A stretch of DNA of 64,000 bases from the NCBI GenBank assembly GCA_003290165.1, contig QNQO01000516.1, positions 310,001 through 374,000 of the forward strand, given 5' to 3'. The notes beneath the pieces were generated by a model. It was not told where the DNA came from. It did not search any database and saw nothing but the letters and a program-made list of their open reading frames with translations. Positions 46,332-57,459 of this stretch are shown here, in pieces. A program made the position numbers and the translations under genes. Every line of letters begins with the position of its first letter. Within the stretch, counting starts at the first letter, position 1. Source of the DNA: Berberis thunbergii (Eukaryota > Streptophyta > Magnoliopsida > Ranunculales > Berberidaceae).

Positions 46332-47880
46332 TGATGCGCTATTTTAGTAGCACACAACTTAATACCCTGCTTTGTGATTGTAATATAGAATAACTAGAGA
46401 TCGTTCTGGATCGGGGATTAGAGGGTTTTCCAATTAATACTAAGAATAGTTAAAAGATAACTAACAACATAATTAAGTAAATAATGGGGGATTGGATTTT
46501 CTAAGCTGAACTATGAAAATAACTACGAAAATTACTATAAAGATAATAAAACTAAATGATGGAAAAGATGAGAAATTAGCTAAGGGTTTATCTCCACACA
46601 CCAAACATATGTTTATAAATCAATCTTCAATAATCACCTGCAACTCGTGAGAGACAATGCTCAAGATTAACCGTGATCAACACTGCATTAATCTTATTAT
46701 TTTCCCAAGTTCGTTGAATTAAACTAAGTGTCGCTTTCAAACTATTCTTATCATGATATCTAATCAGGAATCGCAAGTTAGATAATAATCTAAGATCATT
46801 AAGTTTTGTGGAAAATATGAACACTGACTAGACAATTACAAGTATGATCAGCATCTTGTTCTTACCTAGGTTTTTACTTAATCTTACCAACATTCCTTGG
46901 TATTTATTACTTGTGAGTACACGAATATAACAATTAGGTGAAACTCTTCTATACTCTAGCCCTAGATCCTAGCATGCTTACTAAGTTGGCCACCTTAACA
47001 AACATACAAAGAAAAATTCTCTATAAAGCAGTTAAGCAAAACACAATCACTAATAACAAAGAAAATTAAATTAAATTAATTTATAAAACACATGTTCAGG
47101 GCTTCGAATCAACCCCTAACTAAAAGAGAATTTAGCTAGACATATTAATTATGTTCAAACAGTAATCCTTAATCAATATTCAAACTAAATTAAGTAAAGA
47201 GATAGGGTGAAGGAAATAAAACGTTGTCGCCTGATCCGTGGTGGCGAAGAAAGCAGTGCTAGGGTGCGATTAAAGCGAAGACCAAAGAAATAAATTTCTC
47301 CTCTTCATCTTCGTGTGCGTGGTTGTGGCTGCTGAAGGACTGCTGTGAGGAGGAGGGATCTGTGAGGATGGGTTTCGATGGGGTTTAGGGTTGTGTGATT
47401 GCAATAAAAGTGGAAGAGATGGAAGCGAAGAAAAGGGTCGGCTGAGATGGGGTCTGCTAATGGGTTTGATGGTGATGATGGATGAAAGGTTGTATCTAGG
47501 TGTTGTGAATGAGAAGAGGATAGTGGTGGCGGTCTGTTGGCTGGGATGGCGATGAGGGATGTGACCAAGGAAATAAGGGTTGGACGAAGGGACTGCTTGC
47601 TGCTGTGAGGATGAGGAGGCTGTGGATGGATTCTTTCTCCAAAGTCAGGTATTGTCATTTTATAATCATGTTTTTTAGGTTTCCTTCCTTGTGTAGTTTT
47701 CTTTTGCAATAAGTTTTCCTAATTTAAACCAATTTGCACTTCTTAGCTTCTATTTTGGAATCTTGTAATTAGAAATCTACACAAACACAAAAATAACAAT
47801 TAGTACCATTACTAACAAGTAATAGCCAAAAATATATATAGAAAAATGGTACTAAAAATAACCTAATTATGCTCCTATCA
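46332..47880 (-). repeat. 5' LTR of the Athila-like element
   Basis: 1549 bp; TGATGCGCTATTTTAG start and CTCCTATCA end on the plus strand, aligned with 40085-41642. It contains the same Pro/Ser/Thr-rich minus-strand ORF (47709-47305, 134 codons). Confidence 0.92.
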
Positions 47881-47885
47881 TTACG

Positions 47886-48900
47886 AACGATTCAATAGAA
47901 GTTAACACTATTATCGAATCTAGAGATGTTGAATTTTATGAGGACATATTCAAATCAATTCTTAAGGATACTAAGGAATTGGTGGAAATTCCACCAATAA
48001 ATGAGAACTCAGAATCGAATCTTTCTAGCCAACCAAATGAAGTTGATGATTCCAATGAACTTCGAAGGAGCATACGAAAAAGGATTGAAAAATCATTTGG
48101 TCCTGATTTCATTGTACATCTTGTTGAAGGTATAAGAGAGTCACATAGTAAACAAACATTGGTTTAACTAAGTATAGAGTCGGATCCTCTTACTTATGAA
48201 GAAGCAATGAAATGATAAGTCGTAACGTTTTTGAAAGGAAGCTATTAATGATGAAATAAACTCAATCATGGGCAACAAAACATGGAAACTTGTGGATTTA
48301 CCCCCTGGTTCTAAACCAATAGGGTGTAAATGGATCTTCAAAAAGAAAATGAAAGTTGATGGAACTATAGACAAGGTCAAAGCAAGATTTGTTGCCAAAG
48401 GCTTTGCACAAAAGGAATGTATTGATTATTTTGATACATATGCTCCTGTTGCAAGGACATCAACTATAAGAGTTCTCGTAGCCTTAGCATCAATATTCAA
48501 GTTTGAGATTCTCCAAATGGATGTTAAAAAGACATTCCTAAATGGTGGATTGGATGAAGAAATTTACATTAAACAATGGAAGGGCTTATAGTACATGGAC
48601 AAGAACATAAGATGTGTAAGTTGGTCAAATCTCTTTATGGATTGAAACAAGCACTAAAGCAATGGCACTAAAAGTTTGATAAGGTGATTGTATCCAATGG
48701 ATCTAGGATACATAATTCAGACAAATATATTTATAGCAAGTTCCAAAATGGTCGAGGTGCATTCATATGTTTTATGTAGATGACATGTTAATTTTTGGAA
48801 AGAACGTGAAAAATATAAACACAACCAAGAAGTTCTCGACATCAAGTTTTGATATGAGAACATGGGAAAAACCGATGTTATATTTGGGATGAAAATCAAG
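47886..48900 (+). pseudogene. Copia reverse transcriptase
   Basis: Continues the copia element after the insertion. 47979-48167 is the acidic linker (ELRRSIRKRIEKSFGPDFIV). The RT begins DPLTYEEAMK, then stops, then 48268-48591 has NKTWKLVDLPPGSKPIGCKW, KARFVAKGFAQKECIDYFDT, YAPVARTSTIRVLVALAS and QMDVKKTFLNGGLDEEIY. Further blocks are VCKLVKSLYGLKQA-like sequence near 48615-48660 and the catalytic FYVDDMLIFG near 48770-48800. Frameshifts are frequent. Confidence 0.9.
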
Positions 48901-49730
48901 CGATGTATTGATGGACTGATCTAGCTCAATCACATTACATTAAAAAGGTACTAAGAAAGTTTAATCACTTTGATTCTAGTTCGGTTTCTACACCTTTTAA
49001 TCCCAATATCAAATTATACCCTAACAATGCTAGATCTCTAAATCAATTAGAATGTTCTAGAGTAATTGGTTGTTTAATGTATACCATGACATGTACTATA
49101 CCGGACATTGCATTTTTGTAGGAAAGCTTAGTAGGTTCACAAGAAATCCTAGTTAATTACATTGGATGCAATCTCTAGAGTATTGAAGTAAATTAAATGT
49201 ACTTTGGATTATGGAATTTGGTATAGTAGTTATTCTAATATTTTGGAAGGATACATTGATGTCAGTTGGATAAATGGTAATGTGGACTATAAATTAACTA
49301 CCGGCTGGATTTTTACACTAGGTGAAGGAACCATATCATGGGCATCAAAGAAAAAACATGTATATGATTCCACCATGGCAGCCGAATTTGTAGCCTTAGC
49401 TTGGCGTAGTAAATAAGCGGAATGGTTAAGAAATTTAATGTTAGAAATGCAAATTTGGCCTAAGCCAATGCCACCAATCTCTATACATTTTGATAGTCAA
49501 CAACACTATCAAGGGCATATAGCCAAATATACAATGGGAAAATCTAGGCATATTGGCCGAAGACACAATAGTGTGAGGAATATGATAAGTAAAGGAGTTA
49601 TTACAATCGGTTATGTGAAGTCGAGTCAAAACTTGGTTGACTATTAACAAAAAGACTTGCAAGGGATATGGTGTTGAAGACATCAAAAGCGATGGGGTTA
49701 AAGTCCACATCTAATAGTAACCAATGATGG
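48901..49730 (+). pseudogene. Copia RNase H
   Basis: Blocks: SHYIKKVLRKFNHFDSSSVS-like (48930-48990), VIGCLMYTMTCTIPDIAF (49060-49120), 49204-49416 with EGYIDVSWINGNVDYKLTTG, WIFTLGEGTISWASKKKHVY and STMAAEFVALA, and 49438-49647 with HIGRRHNSVRNMISKGVITI and YVKSSQNLVDY. The tail LTKRLARDMVLKTSKAMGLK ends near 49710. It removes the RNA template in active elements. Here it is broken by stops. Confidence 0.88.
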
Positions 49731-50332
49731 AAATTCAATTCAACACTTGAAACATCAAGTCCTTGAATTCAATGAGCAAAATACATCATGTGATTGTGAT
49801 TGTGACTGCAAGCACTTAGTGTTTTCTAGAAGGTAACAATAGCATACATATATTTTTTTTCCATCCAAAGGTAAATGCTTGGTACATGTAATGAATGAGG
49901 GGATGATTAGTTTTAACTCTTAATAGACATGATGGAAAGTACCATAGTTACATGGGGTATTCCATGTCTACCTATATGAGTATGAGGATGGTGCCGCCTT
50001 CTATGCAACTTGGATTAGTTTGTAGAGCACTCATGAAAGTGGATATAAACAAAAAGCCAATCGACAAGTCGGTCAATTACGAAACACACTACAAGGGTTT
50101 TAAGTTTGTGTGTGGAAATATATCTGCTTAGTTGTATAAGATCACAAGTTCAAAGCATGCTACTTAGCCATCTTAACTAACTTTGGTATTATTTCGCTAA
50201 GCTAAGGTTCAACAACACAAGAGACCTTAGTCTATGCATAATGCTTTCAAGGATCTTCATTCAAGGAAGTTTTATAAAATATTTTTGTAAATCTATATTT
50301 TAGTTTTATTTTATTTTGAAAATGGTGAGAAC
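49731..50332 (+). other. Copia 3' untranslated region
   Basis: No coding sequence. It ends with the purine-rich AAAATGGTGAGAAC directly before the 3' LTR, which may be the polypurine tract. Confidence 0.6.
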
Positions 50333-50448
50333 TGTTGATAGTTTTAAAAATAAAAAGAGAAAACCCATATTCATGACTCTTATGAAAGGGTGCCTCTTGG
50401 TGAAGAGGTGTGACATTTGGTTTTGAATGGCTACAACCATTTGAGAAG
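50333..50448 (+). repeat. Truncated 3' LTR of the copia element
   Basis: Matches the first ~115 bp of the 5' LTR (TGTTGATAGTTTT, GAAAACCCATATTCATGACT, GAATGGCTACAACCATTTG) then diverges abruptly into a reverse-oriented repeat unit. The rest of the LTR was deleted or replaced. Confidence 0.82.
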
Positions 50449-51530
50449 TGATCAATATAAGTGCTTTAAATTTTAAAATATGTATTTATTATTAGAAAAA
50501 ACACCAAATGCATTTCACACTTTAACTATTTTCAATATTTTTCATAAACGAAATGGGTATCTTAATGCTCATTCAAACAAAGATATCAAACTTCATATTT
50601 TAGTGAATTCAAAGTTTGGGGTGAACTTACTCCCACGATTTGAGAATTTTTTTCTTGAGTTTGACTCTAATGCCATAACTTGCTTCTTATCGTGCAACGA
50701 CACGGGTAATACATTGTATCTATAATGATGTTTTATTGTTCATTGTTGACTAGGACAAACGTCAAATCATAAGGTTTGGAGATGAAAGATTGCTAGGACT
50801 GAAAATTGGAAAATGTGTTAAGGGTTGAGAACTTGAGATTCATTTCCTATGATGGCATGTTTGTAAATATAAAGCATATAGAAGAACAAAGAAAATGAAA
50901 AAATTGTGAAAAAAAAGTTGGCGGAATGTACATGTGACCGAGAGAGACTATTGTGTTTTTCTTTTTTTCCAAAATGAAAATTATCATAACTATTTATATA
51001 GTTGTCAGATTCTGATAAACTTAGTATCATTAAAATGCAATTTTGAAAATATTTTCAACAAAACCAATGATCAATACAAACACTTCAATTTTCAAAATAT
51101 ATTTTATTATTAAAAAAAATTATGCATCTCATGCCGTTAGTATTTTAAAAAATTTCAAAAGAATGAAAATGGCTTTTCGAATTCCAAGAAAACCAATGAT
51201 CAATACAAATGCCAAAAATTTTAAAATATATATTTTAATATGAAAAAAAGAAAGGTATAAAGAAAAGTTAAATATATGTGGAAGAACATATGATCGACAC
51301 ATGACGGAAGGAGAAATATATATTTATTTGAGATTTTCAAACTTAAAATTACCATAACTTTTTATTTAATTGTCCGATTTCGATAAATTTGGTATCATTG
51401 AAATATATACTTTTTTAAGAACTTTCAAATAAAACCCATGATTAATGTAAAATGCTGAAATTTTAAAACAAATTTTATTTCCAAGTGATTGAGTTTGAAA
51501 AAAAATTTTATAAAGTTTGATCGAGTTTAA
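50449..51530 (-). repeat. Reverse-oriented copies of the 567/842-bp repeat family
   Basis: At least three partial copies in reverse orientation to those at 52690-60260. Diagnostic segments are AACCAATGATCAATACAAA (near 51062 and 51190), a CCATGATTAATG variant near 51430, AAAATGAAAATTATCATAAC near 50973 and GGAATGTACATGTG near 50924. Spacing is irregular. No ORF explains the conservation. Confidence 0.75.
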
Positions 51531-52073
51531 CACGCCTCAAACTCTTTTAGCTACATGCTAAAATGTGATTTTCACTAAAGATGTATTTAGAATTAATTAA
51601 TTTGGATAAATTAATAGAGATATTTGGAGACATAAATATTATTTAACAAAAAAAAATTGGAGTGTCAGAGGGTTTTTTTTACATCAAGATCGCCTACACG
51701 TGTTTATGTTTGCGAATGTTGGCACCACATGCCCAAGTTTGGTCTAAAATTGTTAAATAAATATAGGTTACACCCTTTTAAAACATTTTAAAACAAATTA
51801 ATAAATTTCACAAAAACCTAAAAAAGGTCTTGAATTTATAAGGTATACAAAATTAGTAGCCTTCTGATTCCGTTGAAATTTGAGTTTATCTAATCATCAA
51901 ATTAAACAATGTGAAGCAATTTAAACTTGTTCACCATGAAAAAAAATTATATAACCAACTCTCACCTAGGTGGTGGGGTTATCGTTGTTTAATTAATAAA
52001 GTATTTAAAATAAAATTTATAGGTTATAAAAAAAAGTTAGTCAATAGCCTATTTATTTCCTCATGATTTGTGT
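51531..52073. other. AT-rich spacer
   Basis: No recognisable coding sequence, TE end or array unit. It separates the reverse from the forward repeat copies. Confidence 0.4.
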
Positions 52074-52081
52074 CTTTATAA

Positions 52082-52419
52082 TAGGGCTGAAAACCAAACC
52101 GACCATTAACAAAATCGATCCGAAACCGAACCGATTCTAATTTATGCAAACCGTAACCGAACCGAACTGACTAAAATCAAACCAAACCCGAAATAAAATC
52201 GAACCGACCGACTATTTTAAACATATTGTATTATTTATATATAAAATATATATTATTTATTATATATATTCGGTCGTTTCGGTTTGGTCGGTTAAAATCA
52301 CATAGAAACCGAAAACCGAACCGACCACTTCGGTTTTGAATTTTTTAAAACCGAAACCGATCCGAACCGAATCGATTGGTTCGGTATAATCGGTTTGATC
52401 GATTTTTTGTTCAGCCCTA
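52082..52419. mobile_element. hAT-type MITE rich in CGGTTCGGT words
   Basis: Ends TAGGGCTGAAAACCAAACCG and CGATTTTTTGTTCAGCCCTA form inverted termini (TAGGGCTGAA). Perfect 8-bp duplications CTTTATAA lie at 52074-52081 and 52420-52427. The 338-bp interior is packed with CCGAACCGA-type words on the left and CGGTTCGGT-type words on the right, so it can fold back on itself. An AT-rich centre holds ATATATAAAATATATA. No coding capacity. Confidence 0.92.
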
Positions 52420-52668
52420 CTTTATAATATCACCAAAACAATGTGTAGCAATCTCATTTTGTAGAAATTGAAGTAGCATAAACTTTGTCGACCTTTCACT
52501 TAGTGGGGCTAGTGGCCTGCACTCCATTTTTTATTTAGGTAAGTTGCCAATTTACCACTAACTTGTATCTAGCCTTTATTTACTGTGAAGGCAAATATGG
52601 AAATTCAAAAATGTGTGTGCCACACACTCAGTGTCATTGTTCATTCAACTCATTCTTGTTGTAGATGT

Positions 52669-52690
<22 letters not shown>
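52669..52690. repeat. (TA)n microsatellite
   Basis: About eleven TA repeats immediately left of the first forward array unit. Confidence 0.9.
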
Positions 52691-52699
<9 letters not shown>

Positions 52700-54123
52700 T
52701 AGTGTATTACCCATGCCATTGTCACGATAGAAAATGTGTCATGATATTAAGGACGAAATTGCTCAAAGTTTTTATCAGATAAAAAAAGTTTCAAATGGTG
52801 GAAGTGGGACTCGGGTTCTTTGTTATAATATGCCTTGAGAAGCCCTTCTCATTTATTGAAAAATATTGAATATACTCATGGCATAAAATACATTTGTTTT
52901 TTTTTTAAATGCATTCGTTGTGAAATTTATTTTTAAAAATTTTAAGCATTTGTATTGATCAATAGTTTTGTGGGAAAGATCTTTAAAAATGCATTTCAAA
53001 TGTACCAAGTTTAAAATTCAACAATTAATTTTATAGTTATGATAATTTTCATTTCGAGAAAATAAAACATGTAAAAAATATCTCTCCACCACATGTACAT
53101 TCCATGTATATTAAGTTTTATTTTCCTTTTCGTTTACCTTTCTACATATTTTGCATTTACAAACATACCATTATAGAAAATAAAGCACAATCCTTAACTA
53201 TCAATTCTAACTCGGTTTTATCTCCAAATTCGTGTGAATAGTAAAAACCATAGCTGATTTATAGACTAGTGTATTCCTTGCGACGTTGGCACTTCACATT
53301 CTTTTTTTTGGTGTTAAAATTCATGTGCTAAACACCCCGGCCAAAATCCCCACTTTCACCATCAATTAGTTTTGCATTGCAAGACTATTCTAAGCTAAAA
53401 CTATAAATTTTAGGGTTAGATTCAATCAAAATTTGAACGAGTTAGAGAAAAAAAATTTAAACGCTGTGCGAATTTCCCCCAAACTTTGAATTCGCCAAAA
53501 CATGAAGTTCATGGTTTTTGCTTAATTGTGCATTAAGATAACAAATTCATTTCTTCCTTTTCTTTTCTTGGTATGATAAGACCGTCTCATTGTTGTAAAA
53601 ATACTAACGACGTGAATGAATTAAACGTTTTAAAAATAAAAAATTTATATTTAGATTTTTAGCGCTTGTATTAATCATTGGTTTGTTAAAATTCGAGAAG
53701 CTCTAAGAATCCTTTTTCATTCCTTTGACAAAAATTGGAAATACTCACAGCGTGAAATGCATAAGTCGTTTTTTAATTTAAGTTAATAAATATGCTATTA
53801 TACAAAATGAATTTAATGATATCAAGTTTACCAAAATCCAATAAGTACGTAGATAATTATGATATTTTTCATTTTGATAAAATAAGAAAACACAATACTT
53901 TCTATTCACCACATGTATATTCCACCAACTTTTTCATTTTCTTTTCCCTTTTGCATGTCTTAAATTAATAAATATGCTATTATACAAAATGAATCTGTAC
54001 CCTCAACATTTTCCCCAACTTTCAATCTTAGTCATATTTTATTTTTAGTTCCTCATGATTTGATGTTTGTCCTATTCAGCAATGAACAGTAAAACACACT
54101 CTAAATTGTAAGATAGACTATGG

Positions 54124-55165
54124 TAGGGCTGAGAATTTTGGGTCGTTCTTTGTGATGTAGTTTTAATGGTTGGTCTTAAAAATTGGCCCCGACCAAAGCC
54201 TTCTCTTCGGTCCTCAGTTCCACTTCCCAGAACCCGCCGGTTAACTGGCACGGGCTTGGTATTGTAATAAACTAAAAACTGACACTATATCTCCTTCCCA
54301 AATGAACTCGTCTAATTGTCGAGGGAACCAGCAAGGGACCCCACCAGGGGGAGAGTGGGGGTGGGGTAGGGGGTGGGAACCGTTCATCTTTCCCCGAGAT
54401 GCGTGCTTGACTTTTCAACGCACGTATCCCGAAAGTTCAAACGTGCATCCCGGGGAAATGGACGGCTCCAACCCCCCTATGGGGTCCCTCGTTGGTTTCC
54501 TCGCTGGTTCCCTCGACAATTAGAATTTTTCTTCCCAAGTTGACTCTATATCTCCTTCCTCTCTCTGTCTTCTTTCTTTATCTTTCTAATCTCTCTCTTC
54601 AAAAAGTCAACAACAAAAACCAAACCCAACCCTCACTTTTTTCTCGTTTACTCGATTGCTTTGAAATTCTCTCTATGGCTTGCTTGCTGGATCTTGGAGC
54701 GGGGGTTTCATTGAGAGAAGATGGATGAAGAAGAGATCTAAAGATTGTTTCATTAAGATCCAATCCCAATCCTCACCACCCCATGCCTTACCACATCCAA
54801 ACAGACTTATCCCTCGTAGCGCAATCTGTCACAGTGGCTACAACACCTCCCCAGCACAACCCGACCCTAGCTTTCAACAACAAAAAGGCACCATTGGTGG
54901 TGGTGGAGGTGGTCGTAAGGACCACTGGAATGATGGAGCAACATCCAGTCATCCATCTTGATTGATGCTCGGGGGGTAGAAAAAATTGGGCTAAAAATTT
55001 GGATTATACCGAAACCGACCCGGCCATAAATGTCAATAAATCGAGACCCCAGTTACTCGGCCTCACCTAGTCCGAGCTCAGTCCATGAAATTCCAATTTT
55101 TAAAATCCTGTTATGATCCTCAGTCTTGGTTATTTGGGCTGGTTAATCTGATCGGCCCAAGCCTA
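54124..55165. mobile_element. hAT-like element inserted in the repeat array
   Basis: Starts TAGGGCTGAGAATTTTGGG and ends GGCCCAAGCCTA. Flanks GACTATGG (54116-54123) and GACTAGGT (55166-55173) match at 6 of 8, and joining them restores the array's GACTA-GTATTCC sequence. The inside contains a foldback insertion (54311-54524) and GC-richer sequence with ORFs of up to 93 codons that resemble no family. The termini are less clean than in the other hAT elements. Confidence 0.6.
54311..54524. mobile_element. Foldback MITE-like element (214 bp)
   Basis: Perfect 22-bp inverted ends: TCTAATTGTCGAGGGAACCA plus GC at the left and the exact complement at the right. The centre is a second hairpin, TTTCCCCGAGATGCGTGCTT against AACGTGCATCCCGGGGAAA. 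GC content is far above its surroundings. No certain target duplication was found. It lies inside the hAT-like element, so it is a later or co-mobilised insertion. Confidence 0.8.
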
Positions 55166-55566
55166 GACTAGGTATTCCCTGTGCTGTTGGCATTTCACAT
55201 ACTCTTTTTTGCTAAGTATCATGTACTGAATATCCCATCACCATCCCCACTTTTGCATTCAATCAATATTGAACTGCAAGCCTCTTATAAGGTAAAAATA
55301 TATAAGGGTTAATTGTAATTTCCCCTATAATATATAGCTAATTCAGTTTTGCCCCCAAATAATATTTATATTGCACCTTCCCCTAAGACTACCAATCAAC
55401 GTGCCTTGAATGTCAAACACTTCATGTGCCACCATTCCGCCTATTTTGGATGACGAAAATTCCCTTCACGTGTTTATCACGCCTAATGTGATAGCATGTC
55501 AATCCCAACCGTCTGTTACCTGAACCAGGCACATGGATGGCTAGGGATTACTCCTTGTCAGGTCTC

Positions 55567-55797
55567 TTTCGAGCATCCTTATCAACCCACTAAGACCATT
55601 TTCATTCCTGACAAGGAGTCAAACAAAACTTGACCATCTCGCCACTTCCAGTGATTTCCTTCGCATCTGGCAAATTGGTGGTCCTAATGGTAAAGGAGTC
55701 CACCTCAAGAGCTTCCTCAATGGAAACAAGAACAACGAGTTTTGTGGTCCTCTCAGTTCCTTTGAATGGAACGAAGCCGAACCCAAGCGTATTGAAA
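55567..55797 (+). pseudogene. Captured fragment of an LWD1/AN11-type WD40 protein gene
   Basis: Plus strand from 55568: [20 protein letters not shown], a stop, then after a frameshift [34 protein letters not shown] and [13 protein letters not shown]. This matches the consecutive region (FEHPYPPTK to EPRRIGTSS) of LIGHT-REGULATED WD1/AN11, relatives of TTG1. It is ~75 residues of a ~345-residue protein, without start, most WD repeats or end. The [11 protein letters not shown] and NSNKNSEFCGPL pattern favours the LWD branch over TTG1. The parent gene acts in clock or flavonoid control, but this piece cannot. Confidence 0.88.
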
Positions 55798-55799
55798 TT

Positions 55800-56090
55800 C
55801 TAGCATCGACCCAACTTCCCTTCGACTTTGGAGCTACGTCGACTGATACGTCTGCAAGGACTTCGCGTGCGATGGAGTGGCTGGGTTCGAGGTTCGGGAG
55901 GTGATCGGTAGATCGGGTGAGCTTATGGCGGATCAGGAAGGAGGCGAAGGTGGTGTTGGTGGTGGTGGTTTGGTGGAGGAGTATGGAGCGATTGAAGGGT
56001 GATGAAGAAATGCTTGAAACAGAGGCCAAGAAAGAAGCGTTGAAGAAGACAACGAAGTAAACGAGATAGAAAGAGAGAGATAGAGGTTGT
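55800..56090 (-). pseudogene. Second captured gene-like segment, Ser/Thr-rich, minus strand
   Basis: The minus strand opens from about 56070 with a TC-rich leader (ATCTCTCTCTTTCTATCTCG), like a plant 5' UTR, then an open frame [38 protein letters not shown], which continues through the antisense side of the LWD1 piece to 55619. Composition (Ser, Thr, few acids, some Arg) resembles a plastid or mitochondrial targeting peptide, but there is no in-frame ATG at the start and no family match. Source gene unknown. Confidence 0.4.
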
Positions 56091-56267
56091 TAGTTCATTT
56101 ATGGGTGTTTTTTTTAGTTCTTGTCACATTTGTACTACTAGGGATGATTCACAAGCCCTCATTTGGGATTTGTCTTCAATGGGGCAACCAATGGAAGGTG
56201 GTTTGGATCCTATACTTTCTTATACAATCGGAGCCGAGATTGTGCAGCTGCAGTAGTCTTCTTCATA

Positions 56268-56450
56268 GCCAAATTGGGTGGCTATTAGTTTCTCAACCAA
56301 GCTGCAGATATTAAGGGTTTGATTTCTTCAACTTGATGGGTAGAATGAAGAAAACATTTGGAATTGGGTGGCTATTGCTTTCTCAACCAAGCTGCAGATA
56401 CTAAGGGTTTGATTTATTCAATTTGATGGGTAGAATGAAGACATTTTTTT
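56268..56450. repeat. Two-copy ~93-bp tandem duplication in the Pack-MULE
   Basis: AATTGGGTGGCTATT(A/G), TTTCTCAACCAAGCTGCAGA and GGGTTTGATTT-TTCAA occur twice, starting near 56273 and 56361, nearly identical. Confidence 0.85.
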
Positions 56451-56489
56451 AAAGTGGATGTGAATAAAAGTTGTGTTTGTGTCCATTTA

Positions 56490-56535
56490 GGTATGGTATG
56501 GTATGGTATGCTATGGTATGGTATGGTATGCTATT
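56490..56535. repeat. (GGTAT)n microsatellite
   Basis: Seven to nine GGTAT repeats with two GCTAT variants. Confidence 0.9.
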
Positions 56536-56549
56536 GAATGTTGGTTGAT

Positions 56550-56830
56550 ATGGTACATTTTAGGTTGTTAGGTACTGAATGTTATTGAATGCTTGTAAAT
56601 TCAGATTGGTTATTGTTGCTTGTAAATTTAGGTTTTTGCACATTAGGTTGTTAGGTACTGAATGTTATTAAATGCTTGTAAATTGTTGCTTGTAAATTCA
56701 TGTTATTGAAATTGCTATGTCAGGTTGCTTATTGATGTTTGAAAATGCTATGTCAGGTTTTGAATTGCAAGGTTGCTTATTGATGTTTGAAAGTGCTATG
56801 TCAGGTTTTGAATTGCAATGATGTTGTGTC
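56550..56830. repeat. Short interspersed duplications in the Pack-MULE
   Basis: GGTTGTTAGGTACTGAATGT with TATTGAATGCTTGTAAATT is present twice (near 56561 and 56646), and GGTTGCTTATTGATGTTTGA with AA(A/G)TGCTATGTCAGG twice (near 56723 and 56771). Style and base composition resemble the CACTA minisatellite region, but the words differ. Confidence 0.75.
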
Positions 56831-57459
56831 AATTGAATTGCATTGTGTTATATCAGGTTTTTGCAATGATGTTAAGGCATTTGATTACAATATGCTATTA
56901 ACATCCAATAAACATCAAATGGATTTACATTGTTGAAAGAACATCAAACTTTGTTGCAAGAACATCTAATGTACATGTACTCCTTAAAAACTTGCATATT
57001 TCAAAACCTCCTATTCATTTGTTTGATTGTGCTTGTGACTCCATAAGATCTGCAAGAAAATCAATTAAGTGTTGTTAATTAACAGTAACTTAACCCCTTA
57101 AAAATAAATTTGAATGTAACTTTGACCTCTGTGACAGATTTGACCTAACAGATGATGAAGATGAGCTGCAACTCAAGTTTGCCATAAAAATTTGGCAAGC
57201 TTTTTTCCACTTATTGATGCTTGAATATTTAATCTATAATGAAATAACATGGAGATGTAGTAATAGAAGCAGGGGTGAGAGTTATTGGTGGTGATGAAGT
57301 GGAGACGCTAGTGGTAAAGGAGGAATTGGCAGATTATCCCAACGTCTTAGTGGAAGTTTGAATCTCAGTCCTTGTTTTAATTGCATCAAATTTGAATCTC
57401 GGCCTTCAGATCATTAAAGGGTATTTTGGGCAGTAAAATATGACATTTTTGAAGCTAGC
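56831..57459. other. Right internal part of the Pack-MULE
   Basis: AT-rich, no recognised captured gene or transposase. Leads into the right inverted arm. Confidence 0.45.

Larger units (their letters stand above)
40085..47880 (-). mobile_element. Athila-like Ty3/gypsy deletion derivative inserted in the copia element
   Basis: LTRs 40085-41642 and 46332-47880, both TGATGCGCTA...CCTATCA, with exact TTACG duplications outside. The minus-strand internal region carries a primer site, gag with a zinc knuckle, protease, and then the C-terminal end of integrase, with RT, RNase H and the integrase core missing. The remainder to the polypurine tract is non-coding. At 7.8 kb it is non-autonomous. LTR pairs are of nearly equal length with scattered changes; age was not computed. 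Confidence 0.93.
37529..50448 (+). mobile_element. Ty1/copia retrotransposon split by an Athila-like insertion, 3' LTR truncated
   Basis: Begins TGTTGATAGTTTTC (37529). The same LTR start recurs at 50333 but is lost after ~115 bp. Between them, on the plus strand, are UBN2-type gag, a zinc knuckle, protease, GAG-pre-integrase, integrase, RT and RNase H in copia order. An Athila-like element with duplicated TTACG sits between integrase and RT. Without it the copia element is about 5.1 kb, a normal size. Stops and frameshifts occur throughout. Confidence 0.88.

Noticed and set aside
54302..54961. Short ORFs (73, 78 and 93 codons) in the hAT-like element
   Set aside because: They overlap the foldback and GC-rich filler. 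No transposase or host-gene motif was found.
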